Positions 17,745-25,567 of a DNA stretch of 64,000 nt are shown here, in pieces (positions within the stretch are counted from its first letter, which is position 1; every line of letters starts with the position of its first letter). The DNA lies in the NCBI GenBank assembly GCA_965232575.1, contig CBDDPZ010000008.1, forward strand, positions 1,711,522 to 1,775,521. The letters run 5' to 3'. Source of the DNA: Bin5 sp965232575. Its GTDB lineage: Bacteria > Chloroflexota > Anaerolineae > Caldilineales > Caldilineaceae. The translations under genes and the position numbers were made by a program. The notes under the pieces are model-generated. The model was not told the DNA's origin. It did no database searches and worked only from the letters and a program-made list of their open reading frames with translations.

Positions 17745-20231
17745 TCCTACCAAACGTCTGACCTCCAGCACATTGGGCAGACGCTCAATTCGGGTCATAA
17801 TGCGGGTCAACTGCGATATGTTCGATAGCTCCAAAGTGGCGTTGATCAGAGCCATGTTGTTCTTCATTCCCGTCACAGCTTCTGCCGACCGCATGTTGAT
17901 CTTCTCATCGGCCACGAGACTGGTCACGTCCCGCAGCAGACCGGCGCGATCATAGGCCTTGACCTGTATGCTGACGGGGTACATTTCTTCGCTCTTGGCG
18001 CCCCACTGCACCTCGACGAGACGCGCGTGGTCCGTGCGCTGGATGAGGGAGGTGATATTGGGGCAGTTGGTCTTGTGGATGGAAACGCCGCGCCCTTTGG
18101 TCACGTAGCCGACGATGGGGTCGCCGGGCACCGGGTTGCAGCAGCGCGCCGGATGCGCCAGCACGCCGTCCAGTCCCGCCACCTGTACGCCGTCGATCGA
18201 GACGGTTCGGTGGGGCGTTGGTTTGAGAAGCTGCTGCGGTTCTTCTTCTGTGAGGCTGCGCTCGTATTCGATCACCCGCTGGGCGATCGTCTGGCTTGTC
18301 ACATCGCCGTAGCCGATGGCAGCCAGAAAGCCGTCCAGATCCTCAAAGCCGCAGATGCGGGCAACAAGCTCGTGGGTTTGCGCTGAGCCGACGCCATCTG
18401 CCGGCCCTTGGCGAAGCGCAAATGACTGGTCAACGCTTAGCCGCTTCAAGTCCTTTTCCAGAATCTGGCGGCCCTGCGCGATGTTCTCTTCTCTGGCCTG
18501 TTTGCGGAACCAGGTGCGGATCTTCCCGCGCGCACGCGTTGTCGCGACGTAACCCATATTAGGGTTGATCCAGTCGCGGCTGGGTCCCCCCCGCTTGGCC
18601 GAAATCACCTCTACCTGGTCGCCGTTATGCAGCTGGAAGTCCAGTGGCACGAGCCGACCATTCACCTTCGCGCCCCGGCAGCGGTGGCCCAACTCAGTGT
18701 GAACCCGGTAGGCGAAGTCGATCGGCGTCGAGCTGTGGGGAAGGTCGATAACGTCCCCGCGCGGGGTAAAGACGTAGACCCGGTCCTGAAACACGTCCGT
18801 CTTCATCCCGCTGATGAACTCCTGGGCATCGGTCACGTCTTGGCGCCATTCCATCAGCTGGCGAATCCAGGCGATCTTGTTGTCCAGATATTGGTTGGCC
18901 TGACGGCCTTCTTTGTAGCGCCAGTGTGCGGCGATGCCGAACTCGGCGATTTGGTGCATTTCATGGGTACGGATCTGCACCTCCATCGGCTTGCCGTTCG
19001 AGCCGACGACGGCGGTGTGCAGACTGCGGTACATATTGTCCTTGGGGCTGGCGATGTAGTCGTCAAATTCGCCGGGAATCGGCCGCCAGTGGCTGTGGAC
19101 GACGCCCAAAGTCGCGTAGCAGTCCGCAACCGAATTGACGACGATACGGAAGCCGTGGATATCGTAGATCTGGTCGAAAGGCACGTCCTTGCGACGCATC
19201 TTTCGATAGATACCGTAGATATGCTTGGGGCGCCCGTTGATCTCCGCCTTGATTCCTGCCTCGTTCAGCGCCTTCGCCAGCGTCTCCCGCGTCTCATCCA
19301 TCCAACTGACCCGCTCGGCGCGCTTCTGGTCCATCGCCCGCGACAGGTTTCGATAGGTCACCGGCTCAAGGTAGCGGAAACTGAGGTCCTCCAGCTCCCA
19401 TTTTATCTGCCAGATTCCCAGCCGGTTCGCGAGCGGGGCAAAGATCTCCAGCGTCTCGCGGGCGATGCGGCGGCGCTTGTGTTCCGGGTGGCCCTGTAAT
19501 GTACGCATGTTGTGGACGCGATCGGCCAGTTTGATGAGCACGACCCGGATGTCCTCGACCATGGCGAGGAACATCTTTCGCAGGCTTTCGGCCTTTTCGT
19601 CGGCGACGCTGTGGCGCATATTGCTCAACTCTTTGATGCGATTGAGCTTTGTCACGCCGTCCACCAGCTCGGCTATTTCGTGGTTAAAGTTTTTTTCCAG
19701 GTAGTCGATGGTGTAGACTGAATCCTCCACCACGTCGTGCAGCAGCCCTGCCGCCAGCGTGTCAGCGTCCAACTGCAGCTCCGCCAGTATATGGGTCACG
19801 TCGATCGGGTGCAGGATGTAAGGCTCGCCCGTCATGCGCGTCTGTTCGCGGTGGGCGTCGCTGGCCACCAGATAGGCACGCAGTATCGACAACCTTTCAT
19901 CGGCGCTGAAATAGTCGGGCAGCTTTTTGTACAGTTCTTCAAGCGCTTTGATTTCGTGCAGGTTCAGGAGCGGCTGAAGAAACAACTTGCCGCCGCTAAC
20001 AGGGGGTATGGCCTCAAGAGGGATACTTCGCAGAAGCGGACTGTCCGTTGGAAGACCGTTTGAAACACCAGTTTTTAGTAGCTGGTTTTTAGTAGTCAGT
20101 AATGGCAACGGCGCGACCCACTGAAAACGGCAGTGAATAGTGGATAGTGAACGGCGGGGGTGACTAACCACTATCCACTGAGGTTTCGCAGTTTGGCCCG
20201 CATTATAGCAGGGAAGGGCCCGGTGCCGCAA
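17742..20231 (-). CDS. relA: RelA/SpoT homologue, (p)ppGpp synthetase/hydrolase
   Basis: Order: HD hydrolase domain (HPIDVTHILAEL, LLHDVVEDS, LADRVHNMRTL), synthetase domain (HIYGIYRKMRRKDVPFDQIYD, PGEFDDYIASPKDN, QIRTHEMHQIAEFG), TGS domain (VYVFTPRGDVIDLP), and a C-terminal ACT domain (VQVKAYDRAGLLRDVTSLV). It makes and degrades (p)ppGpp in the stringent response. The hydrolase motif is intact, yet the synthetase loop reads EFDD, the EXDD form typical of monofunctional RelA. Residues about 603-618 (ALRQGPADGVGSAQT) are an in-frame family A palindrome. The first 80 or so residues from the ATG at 20231 are largely repeat-encoded. The true start is probably nearer 19985 (TTG), giving about 747 residues, close to the family norm. 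Confidence 0.92.
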   Translation of the reverse strand: MRHRALPCYNAGQTAKPQWIVVSHPRRSLSTIHCRFQWVAPLPLLTTKNQLLKTGVSNGLPTDSPLLRSIPLEAIPPVSGGKLFLQPLLNLHEIKALEELYKKLPDYFSADERLSILRAYLVASDAHREQTRMTGEPYILHPIDVTHILAELQLDADTLAAGLLHDVVEDSVYTIDYLEKNFNHEIAELVDGVTKLNRIKELSNMRHSVADEKAESLRKMFLAMVEDIRVVLIKLADRVHNMRTLQGHPEHKRRRIARETLEIFAPLANRLGIWQIKWELEDLSFRYLEPVTYRNLSRAMDQKRAERVSWMDETRETLAKALNEAGIKAEINGRPKHIYGIYRKMRRKDVPFDQIYDIHGFRIVVNSVADCYATLGVVHSHWRPIPGEFDDYIASPKDNMYRSLHTAVVGSNGKPMEVQIRTHEMHQIAEFGIAAHWRYKEGRQANQYLDNKIAWIRQLMEWRQDVTDAQEFISGMKTDVFQDRVYVFTPRGDVIDLPHSSTPIDFAYRVHTELGHRCRGAKVNGRLVPLDFQLHNGDQVEVISAKRGGPSRDWINPNMGYVATTRARGKIRTWFRKQAREENIAQGRQILEKDLKRLSVDQSFALRQGPADGVGSAQTHELVARICGFEDLDGFLAAIGYGDVTSQTIAQRVIEYERSLTEEEPQQLLKPTPHRTVSIDGVQVAGLDGVLAHPARCCNPVPGDPIVGYVTKGRGVSIHKTNCPNITSLIQRTDHARLVEVQWGAKSEEMYPVSIQVKAYDRAGLLRDVTSLVADEKINMRSAEAVTGMKNNMALINATLELSNISQLTRIMTRIERLPNVLEVRRLVG
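18377..18422. repeat. Family A palindrome in frame inside relA
   Basis: A 46-bp copy that, with two adjacent bases, adds 16 codons between the TGS region and the C-terminal domains of the Rel protein without breaking the frame. Confidence 0.88.
20066..20182. repeat. E and I arm repeats at the relA 5' end
   Basis: CACCAGTTTTTAGTAGCTGG and TAATGGCAACGGC, then an arm pair AATAGTGGATAGTG / ACTAACCACTATCCACT around GAACGGCGGGGG. This is a further arm type sharing the same core. The remaining bases to 20426 show no gene. Confidence 0.7.
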
Positions 20232-20426
20232 TGCCCCATTTGGGGGCCGGTCCTAGTCGCTGACCAGCGGCTAATTGTGACCGATTTCGAGAAATTACAC
20301 TGGAAATGGGGTGTTTCGGCCTCTGTTTGGGCGGATTTTGAGCCTGAAGATACTCGGAAAATCGACATGAGACGAATTCAGTTCAAAATACCTACGACCC
20401 GTCTATGATCCGACGCGCATCGTTTG

Positions 20427-20497
20427 TGTCTGAACTGTGATTTTCGGGATTCAGGGGATTAACTGCAACTGCTTTTAATTCCCCAAAATCACAGTCA
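20427..20497. repeat. Family D palindrome at the miaA 3' end
   Basis: TGTCTGAACTGTGATTTTCG ... AACTGCAACTGC ... CCCCAAAATCACAGTC. It encodes the last residues (TVILGN) and the stop of miaA on the minus strand. Confidence 0.8.
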
Positions 20498-21422
20498 AAA
20501 AGCGCGCCACCAGATTTCGGATGGCCGGCTGCGGCGTTTCGGAAACGTCAAACCAGTGGATGTCGGGGATCCGCCGGAACCAGGTGTACTGGTGGCGAAC
20601 GAAGCGGTGGGTTTCAATCTGGATACGTTCGACTGCTGCCGCAAGCGAGATCTCCCCGTGCAGATGTGCGGCAATCTCGTGGTATCCCAGGCTGGAGAAG
20701 GCCGGCAGGTCAGGCGAATAGCCCGCCGCCAGCAGCGACGCCATCTCCTCCACCAGGCCGGCGTCCACCATTTCGTGGACGCGGCGGTCGACGCGTTCGT
20801 GGAGAAGCGGCCGCGGCATGTCCAGGCCGATCTTAAGGATCTGATAGGATGGCGGCCTCGCCGTTGCCAGCTCGCTCTTCCTGCGGCCCGTCGTCTGCAC
20901 GATCTCCAACGCACGGATGACCCGGCGCAGGTTGTTGGGGTGAATCTGCGCAGCCGCGTCGGGGTCGAACGCCTGCAGCCGGGCATGCAGTGCCGCACGG
21001 CCGTTCTCCTGCGCGAATCTCTCCAACTCGCTCCGCAGCGCCGGATTGGGCGCGACCTCCGGTATCTGCAGCCCTTCCGTCACCGCCCGTAGATACAGGG
21101 CCGAGCCTCCCACGAGAAAGGGCAGGCACCCTCGCCGGTGGATGTCGTCTATGACGCTGAAGGCCATCTGCTGATAGGTCGCCAGCGCCATCTGCTTGTC
21201 GGGAGGCTGGATGTCGACGAGGTGATGGGGAACGCGCGCCTGCTCTGCTGCGCTCGGTTTGGCCGTGCCGATGTCCATGCCCTGGTAGATCTGCCGGCTG
21301 TCGGCGCCCACGATTTCCCCGTCAAAGCGCGCCGCAAGGTCGATGCTGAGAGAGGTCTTGCCGACAGCCGTCGGCCCCAGGATCACGATCAGTTGTCTGA
21401 ACTGTGATTGTGGGGGATTCAT
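20475..21422 (-). CDS. miaA: tRNA dimethylallyltransferase MiaA
   Basis: 315 residues. It transfers dimethylallyl to N6 of A37 in tRNAs reading UNN codons. The P-loop GPTAVGKT lies near residue 16, followed by DSRQIYQGMDIGTAKP, HHLVDIQPPD, LVGGSALYLRAV and RRVIRALEI, all family motifs. The first ten residues (MNPPQSQFRQ) and the last six are encoded by family D repeats on either side, and there is no evident Shine-Dalgarno sequence. The native start normally lies only a few residues before the P-loop, so the repeat appears to have replaced it. Confidence 0.95.
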   Translation of the reverse strand: MNPPQSQFRQLIVILGPTAVGKTSLSIDLAARFDGEIVGADSRQIYQGMDIGTAKPSAAEQARVPHHLVDIQPPDKQMALATYQQMAFSVIDDIHRRGCLPFLVGGSALYLRAVTEGLQIPEVAPNPALRSELERFAQENGRAALHARLQAFDPDAAAQIHPNNLRRVIRALEIVQTTGRRKSELATARPPSYQILKIGLDMPRPLLHERVDRRVHEMVDAGLVEEMASLLAAGYSPDLPAFSSLGYHEIAAHLHGEISLAAAVERIQIETHRFVRHQYTWFRRIPDIHWFDVSETPQPAIRNLVARFLTVILGN

Positions 21423-21519
21423 GAGATTGATGTGATTAACTGCAGTTTCTAGTTTTTAGTGGGTTGTGCCGTTGCAGTTACTAAAAACTGGCTACTGACT
21501 ACTAAAAACTGCCGTTTTC
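21393..21519. repeat. D+E composite repeat, copy 1 of a direct pair flanking yraN
   Basis: TTGTCTGAACTGTGATTGTG ... AACTGCAGTTTCTAG ... CCGTTGCAGTTACTAAAAAC ... CTACTAAAAACTGCCG. It is nearly identical to 21914-22040 in the same orientation and supplies the miaA ATG. Confidence 0.9.
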
Positions 21520-21943
21520 ATCCGGTGACGGCATGGCGGATATGCTCCACGCTGATCAACTTGCCGGACCTGTCCATCTGCACCGCCACGGCGTCGATGC
21601 GCCAGGGGCCTGACCACTTCGCTTCCTGCACATATATCGTCGCCAGTTTCCGCAGTTTCTCCTGCTTCTTGGGCGTAAACGCCTGCAGGGCCGAACCGTA
21701 GATATGGCCCCGCCGGGTGCGCACCTCGACCACGACCAACCATCGTGTTTGCGCTGAGCTTCCCCGGCTGAAGTCCGGGCCGATTTCCTCTGCGATGATA
21801 TCCAGTTCGCCGGCCCGGCAGCGCCAGTTGCGCTCTACGATGCGCAGGCCGGCCTCCTGCAGGGCGCGTACCGCGATCAGTTCACCCCGTGTACCCAGAG
21901 TTCGACGCCCATCTTGTCTGAACTGTGATTGTGGGGGATTCAT
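21518..21943 (-). CDS. yraN: UPF0102 family protein YraN, predicted endonuclease-fold
   Basis: 141 residues. YraN proteins have a Holliday-junction-resolvase-like PD-(D/E)XK fold with no settled function. GELIAVRALQEAGLRIVERNWR, GELDII and VVEVRTRRG match the family, though the usual Lys of EVK is Arg here. Residues about 54-67 (GPDFSRGSSAQTR) are an extra segment encoded by a partial family A repeat. The start MNPPQSQFRQ is repeat-encoded and identical to the start of MiaA. The gene lies between two near-identical 127-bp direct repeats. Confidence 0.88.
   Translation of the reverse strand: MNPPQSQFRQDGRRTLGTRGELIAVRALQEAGLRIVERNWRCRAGELDIIAEEIGPDFSRGSSAQTRWLVVVEVRTRRGHIYGSALQAFTPKKQEKLRKLATIYVQEAKWSGPWRIDAVAVQMDRSGKLISVEHIRHAVTG
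21748..21776. repeat. Partial family A-like insertion in yraN
   Basis: The left arm TTTGCGCTGAGC is joined to CCCCGGCTGAAGTCCGGG in place of the usual right arm. It is read in frame as part of a segment absent from typical YraN proteins. Confidence 0.6.
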
Positions 21944-22040
21944 GAGATTGATGTGATTAACTGCAGTTTCTAGTTTTTAGTAGGTTGTGCCGTTGCAGTT
22001 ACTAAAAACTGGCTACTGACTACTAAAAACTGCCGTTTCA
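21914..22040. repeat. D+E composite repeat, copy 2 of a direct pair flanking yraN
   Basis: The same 127-bp sequence as 21393-21519, with only about one visible difference (GTGGG versus GTAGG). It supplies the yraN ATG. Confidence 0.9.
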
Positions 22041-22045
22041 CAGTT

Positions 22046-23218
22046 TTAATTGGGCGTTGTGTCCACCGTCGGCACAATGCCGGGACCCGGCAGGACCAGC
22101 GTCGGCGTCATGCCTTCAGGCGTAAAGATCACCTTGTCGGTGCTCTTGAGCGCGCTCGCGTTGGCCTGCGCAATCAGCAGCTGCACATATTCAGGCCGCC
22201 CGGCGTACAGAGTTGCCAGAGCGGTCTCAACCGCGATCTGCGCCTTGGCCTGTTCTTCCGCGGCCACGGCCAGTGCCTGCGCGATCTCAATGTCCCGCTG
22301 CGCGGCCAGCAGCTCATTCTGTTTCTGCGCTTCAATCACCGCTCTCTCCGCTTCGACGCGTGCAAGCTCGTTGGCACGCTCCGCTTCGATCACGGCCCTC
22401 TGCGCGGCTACCTTCTGCTCCTCCAACTGGGCCAAGGCCGTCTGCTGGCGGGCCTGCTCCTGGATCCGGCTTTGCTCAATGCGAATTTCACCCTCCTGGC
22501 GCGCCTGCTCGGCGTCAGCCTGGGCATCAGCCCGCAGCTTGTCCTGCGCCGCCTTCTCCGTCTCCAGCCGGCTCTGTACGATGGCGTCCAATGCAGACTG
22601 CACCGCCCCTGACAGTATCACATCCGGCACAACCAGGTTCTCCACCCGGAGACCGAAATTCGCCGCCCGTTTATTCAGTTCATCGTCAATACACTGGCGC
22701 AGAATATCTCTGGCCGTGCCAACCACGTTGTCGTCAAAGGTGCGGTCACCGACACATACCTTCATCGCCTGGCGCGCTTGGTCCTGCATACGGCTGCGGG
22801 CCAGGTCATCCTGTAGATAGATGCTCCGGTACTGTGCCCACAGCGCCTGGATCGTGTCTCCTTCGTTGATGTTCGGTCGGAATATATCGCCGCTGACTAT
22901 CAGGCCGATCCGTTGTTTGTCCTTGGTGATGATCTCTTCGTCCTGCACGCTGAAGGGAATCGCCTGGCTGGAGACGCGAACCAACTGGACGAAGAGGCCG
23001 ACATCTGTGTAGACGCCTGGGCCAACAATATTCTTGATCCTTCCTCCCTGGAACTGCACACCCACCTCTTGCTCATCTACGCGTTCGAATGCGTAAAAGA
23101 AGTTGCGGGCGAAGAGCATCAGAAAAAGGGCCACGACGATGATTACGATCACCACAACGGCGGGCGACCCGCTCGGCATCCTTCTGGGAACTCTGGGGAC
23201 ATTACCTAAACTGTTCAT
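22046..23218 (-). CDS. SPFH/band 7 (prohibitin-like) membrane protein
   Basis: 390 residues. One N-terminal transmembrane segment (AVVVIVIIVVALFLMLFA, about 20-40) is followed by an SPFH domain (VDEQEVGVQFQGGRIKNIVGPG). A long Ala/Glu/Arg-rich coiled coil spans about 215-345 (LETEKAAQDKLRADAQ and ERANELARVEAERAVIEA), and a short Pro/Thr-rich tail ends the protein. SPFH proteins form oligomeric membrane scaffolds and often modulate proteases such as FtsH. No partner is adjacent, so the specific role is unknown. It is the first gene of a minus-strand run toward yraN and miaA. An AAAAGGAG Shine-Dalgarno sequence precedes the ATG. Confidence 0.9.
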   Translation of the reverse strand: MNSLGNVPRVPRRMPSGSPAVVVIVIIVVALFLMLFARNFFYAFERVDEQEVGVQFQGGRIKNIVGPGVYTDVGLFVQLVRVSSQAIPFSVQDEEIITKDKQRIGLIVSGDIFRPNINEGDTIQALWAQYRSIYLQDDLARSRMQDQARQAMKVCVGDRTFDDNVVGTARDILRQCIDDELNKRAANFGLRVENLVVPDVILSGAVQSALDAIVQSRLETEKAAQDKLRADAQADAEQARQEGEIRIEQSRIQEQARQQTALAQLEEQKVAAQRAVIEAERANELARVEAERAVIEAQKQNELLAAQRDIEIAQALAVAAEEQAKAQIAVETALATLYAGRPEYVQLLIAQANASALKSTDKVIFTPEGMTPTLVLPGPGIVPTVDTTPN

Positions 23219-23362
23219 TTATCACTCCTTTTGAGGAATCTCTCGGCACGCTCTTTTCAGCGGCCGCTCTTCATGGGCATGCCGTTACCGGCTCTACCTT
23301 ATCATATTATATTGTCCGCTTCCCTTTTCATAACTGACATCAACCAAACAGTATACAGATAA

Positions 23363-23570
23363 TTTGCGCTGACGCCCATTGTCTGTTTGCGTTGCCAGCG
23401 ACACCGCGAGACCGGCTGGCATAAAAGCCCCTGCTGGACAACGCAAAAACTGTGATTTTGGGGGATTGACGTGATTAACTGTGATTAACAGCAACGGCGA
23501 AGAGGGGGAGGTTTGCGCTGAGCCGACCGCACCTGCGCACTTGGCGAAGCGCAAACTCGGAAGCGTCAAA
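23363..23570. repeat. Multiply nested repeat: C containing D, B and A
   Basis: C ends (TTTGCGCTGACGCCC at 23363 and GGAAGCGTCAAA ending 23570) enclose a D unit. That D unit is split after TTGTCTG by a complete B palindrome (23386-23447) and resumes with AACTGTGATTTTGG. A complete A palindrome (23512-23555) sits near the right C arm. The simpler C-around-D arrangement at 26835-26935 shows the state before the B and A insertions. Confidence 0.88.
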
Positions 23571-23639
23571 CAGCGTCAACAATCTGTCAGCCAGGCTCCC
23601 AACCCCGGCGTATTCCGCCCGCAAACCTCTTCAAAGGCG

Positions 23640-23713
23640 AGGAGAGAGGGGGGAGAGAACGGCAACGGCAGTTACTCACCACTCTTCACTCTTTTCTCGC
23701 AGTTCCGGATTTG
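23640..23713. repeat. Family F repeat upstream of the SAM riboswitch
   Basis: GAGAGAGGGGGGAGAGAACG, the core GCAACGGCAGTTACT, and CACCACTCTTCACTCTTTTC ending CGCAGTT. With the composite before it, the long 23219-23825 gap holds repeats and no gene. Confidence 0.7.
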
Positions 23714-23825
23714 ACATTGGGAAGATTCTTGGATTACCATGGTCGCTAACAATTAAATCGAGCCATTTGGCAGGATTTCCCGCTTTCGGTCCAATTTCAG
23801 ATCAGTACGTTGAGATCCTGTCGAA

Positions 23826-23948
23826 ACTCTTATCAAGAGAGGTGGAGGGGCCGGCCCTGTGAAGCCTCGGCAACCGGCGCTGTGCAGATTAAATCCCGCA
23901 GCGTGACAGGTGCCAATTCCGGCGGTGTGGATGCACCGGCAGATGAGA
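23826..23948 (+). promoter_or_regulatory. SAM-I (S-box) riboswitch
   Basis: S-box landmarks appear in order: ACTCTTATCAAGAGAGGTGG, AGGGGCCGGCCCTGTGAAG, CCTCGGCAACCGG, AGGTGCCAATTCCGGCGG and the closing AGATGAGA that pairs with the first strand. It binds S-adenosylmethionine and, when occupied, favours the terminator just downstream. It precedes a PLP-dependent sulfur-amino-acid enzyme, the expected kind of target. Confidence 0.93.
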
Positions 23949-23971
23949 CGCTCTGGACAGTTATGTGCAGG

Positions 23972-24004
23972 CCTCTTCCGTGTATCTACAGGAAGAGGTT
24001 TTTT
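23972..24004 (+). terminator. Rho-independent terminator of the SAM riboswitch
   Basis: A perfect 8-bp stem CCTCTTCC / GGAAGAGG with an 11-nt loop is followed by TTTTTT. It is the expression platform of the riboswitch. Confidence 0.92.
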
Positions 24005-24005
24005 A

Positions 24006-24120
24006 TGTCTGAACTGTGATGTCAGGGATTCAGAGGATGAACTGTGATTAACGTCAACGGCCTGGGGAGCGCAGTTGCAGTTAATCCCCCTAATCCTGAT
24101 AATCCCCCAAAATCACAGTC
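24006..24120. repeat. Family D palindrome between riboswitch terminator and gene
   Basis: TGTCTGAACTGTGATGTCAG ... AACGTCAACGGC ... GCAGTTGCAGTTAATCCCCC ... CCCCCAAAATCACAGTC. The 115-bp hairpin unit starts within 2 bp of the terminator U-run and ends 33 bp before the start codon. Confidence 0.82.
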
Positions 24121-24153
24121 CGAGATGCTGAAATGCGTTGCGAAGGAGACAAC

Positions 24154-25455
24154 ATGGCTACATCCGGTACGACAATAACCCAGAACTCCGGCGCGGAACC
24201 TGGCTCCGACGGCGCTTCAGGACCAGCCTCCTCCAACGGGAAAGGCCTCGAGGCGGGGGTGCCCAGCCTGTCCAGCCAGACGCAGGCCGTCCACGCAGGG
24301 GAGATGCGCTACATTTCTCACGACAGCCTGACCGTGCCCATCGTTCAGACCAGTACCTATACCTTCGAGGACACTGCCAGCCTGATCAACTACATGGAAG
24401 AGCACATGTTCTGGGATGTGCCGGAACGAGAGGAGTATGGACGCTACGGGAACCCAACCGTGCGCGCTGCGGAGGCAAAACTGGCCGCGCTGGATGCCGC
24501 CGAAGACGCCCTCCTGCTCTCCAGCGGCATGGCAGCCATCACCACCACGCTTTTCATTCTGCTCAGTCAGGGCGACCATTTCGTCATGACCGAAGACTGC
24601 TACCGCCGCACGCGCGGCTTCTGCAACACCTTTCTCACCCGCTTCGGCATCACATGTACCACCGTCGCCCCCGGCGACTACGATGCCATCGAGGCCGCGA
24701 TCACGGACGAGACCAAGCTGATTTTCTCCGAATCGCCTACCAATCCCTTTCTGCGCTGCGTGGACTATGCCCGCCTCGTCGATATCGCCAAACGCCACGG
24801 TCTGCGCACAGTCATCGACACCACCTTCGCCACGCCTTGTAACGTCCGCCCCCTTGAGTACGGCGTCGATCTCGTGATCCACAGCGTGACCAAATACCTG
24901 GCTGGTCACAACGACCTGCTTGCGGGCTGCGTCACCGGAAGTTTCGACATCACCACGGCCTTGCGCCAGTCCCAGGGTATATTGGGCGCAGTCGTCGACC
25001 CCCACTGCGCCTATCTGATCCTGCGCGGCGTCAAGACGCTCGGGTTGCGTATGCGCCAGCATAACGAGAGCGCGCTTCGAATCGCCCGCTACCTTGAAGA
25101 CCATCCAAGGATCCGCCGTGTCTGGTATCCCGGCCTCGCCAGCCACCCCGATTACGAGGTCGCGACCCGGACAATGTCAGGGTATGGCGGGGTCATCAGC
25201 TTTGAAGTCGAAGCCGACGGACCGACTACGAGCCGCTTTATAGACGCTTGCAGCATCCCGCGCATCGGCCCCAGCCTCGGCGGGGTCGAGAGTCTCATCG
25301 AACAGCCTGCGATCGTCAGCTATTTCGACACGGCTTCCGAGGACCGGCGTGCGCTGGGTATCACTGACGAGCTTGTGCGTCTGAGCGTAGGCATCGAGGA
25401 CACTGACGATCTGATCGCAGACTTCGACCAGGCGTTGGCGTTGTCTGAACTGTGA
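24154..25455 (+). CDS. Cys/Met metabolism PLP-dependent enzyme (cystathionine synthase/lyase family)
   Basis: 433 residues from the ATG at 24154, chosen because GAAGGAG lies 7 nt upstream. It has the trans-sulfuration PLP fold: YGRYGNPTVRAAEAKLAALD, the LLSSGMAAITT cofactor-phosphate region, DTTFATP, and the Schiff-base Lys in HSVTKYLAGHND. GPSLGGVESLIEQPA and LVRLSVGIEDTDDLIAD close it. A methionine-biosynthetic role such as cystathionine gamma-synthase is inferred from the upstream SAM riboswitch. Sequence alone does not separate synthase, lyase and sulfhydrylase. The first 40 residues are a low-complexity extension. The last three codons and the stop (Ser-Glu-Leu-stop) are the start of a family D repeat (TCTGAACTGTGA). 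Confidence 0.92.
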   Translation: MATSGTTITQNSGAEPGSDGASGPASSNGKGLEAGVPSLSSQTQAVHAGEMRYISHDSLTVPIVQTSTYTFEDTASLINYMEEHMFWDVPEREEYGRYGNPTVRAAEAKLAALDAAEDALLLSSGMAAITTTLFILLSQGDHFVMTEDCYRRTRGFCNTFLTRFGITCTTVAPGDYDAIEAAITDETKLIFSESPTNPFLRCVDYARLVDIAKRHGLRTVIDTTFATPCNVRPLEYGVDLVIHSVTKYLAGHNDLLAGCVTGSFDITTALRQSQGILGAVVDPHCAYLILRGVKTLGLRMRQHNESALRIARYLEDHPRIRRVWYPGLASHPDYEVATRTMSGYGGVISFEVEADGPTTSRFIDACSIPRIGPSLGGVESLIEQPAIVSYFDTASEDRRALGITDELVRLSVGIEDTDDLIADFDQALALSEL

Positions 25456-25567
25456 TTTTGAGGGATTTGGGGGAGATGGACTGTGAAACGGCAGGGAAAA
25501 ACCAGGGGAACGGCAGGGAACCCCCCGGGTGTTCCCCCGCAGTTCCCCAGAATTTTCCCAGAAGTTC
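25443..25567. repeat. Family D arm plus GGGAAAACC-type arm
   Basis: TGTCTGAACTGTGATTTTGA is followed by AAACGGCAGGGAAAAACC, GGAACGGCAGGGAACCCCCC and CCCCGCAGTTCCCCAG. It encodes the end of the PLP enzyme and the N-terminal extension of the next lipoprotein. Confidence 0.7.

Noticed and set aside
20160..20408. An 82-codon plus-strand frame in the gap between miaA and relA
   Set aside because: It begins within repeat sequence, has no Shine-Dalgarno site and no recognisable motif.
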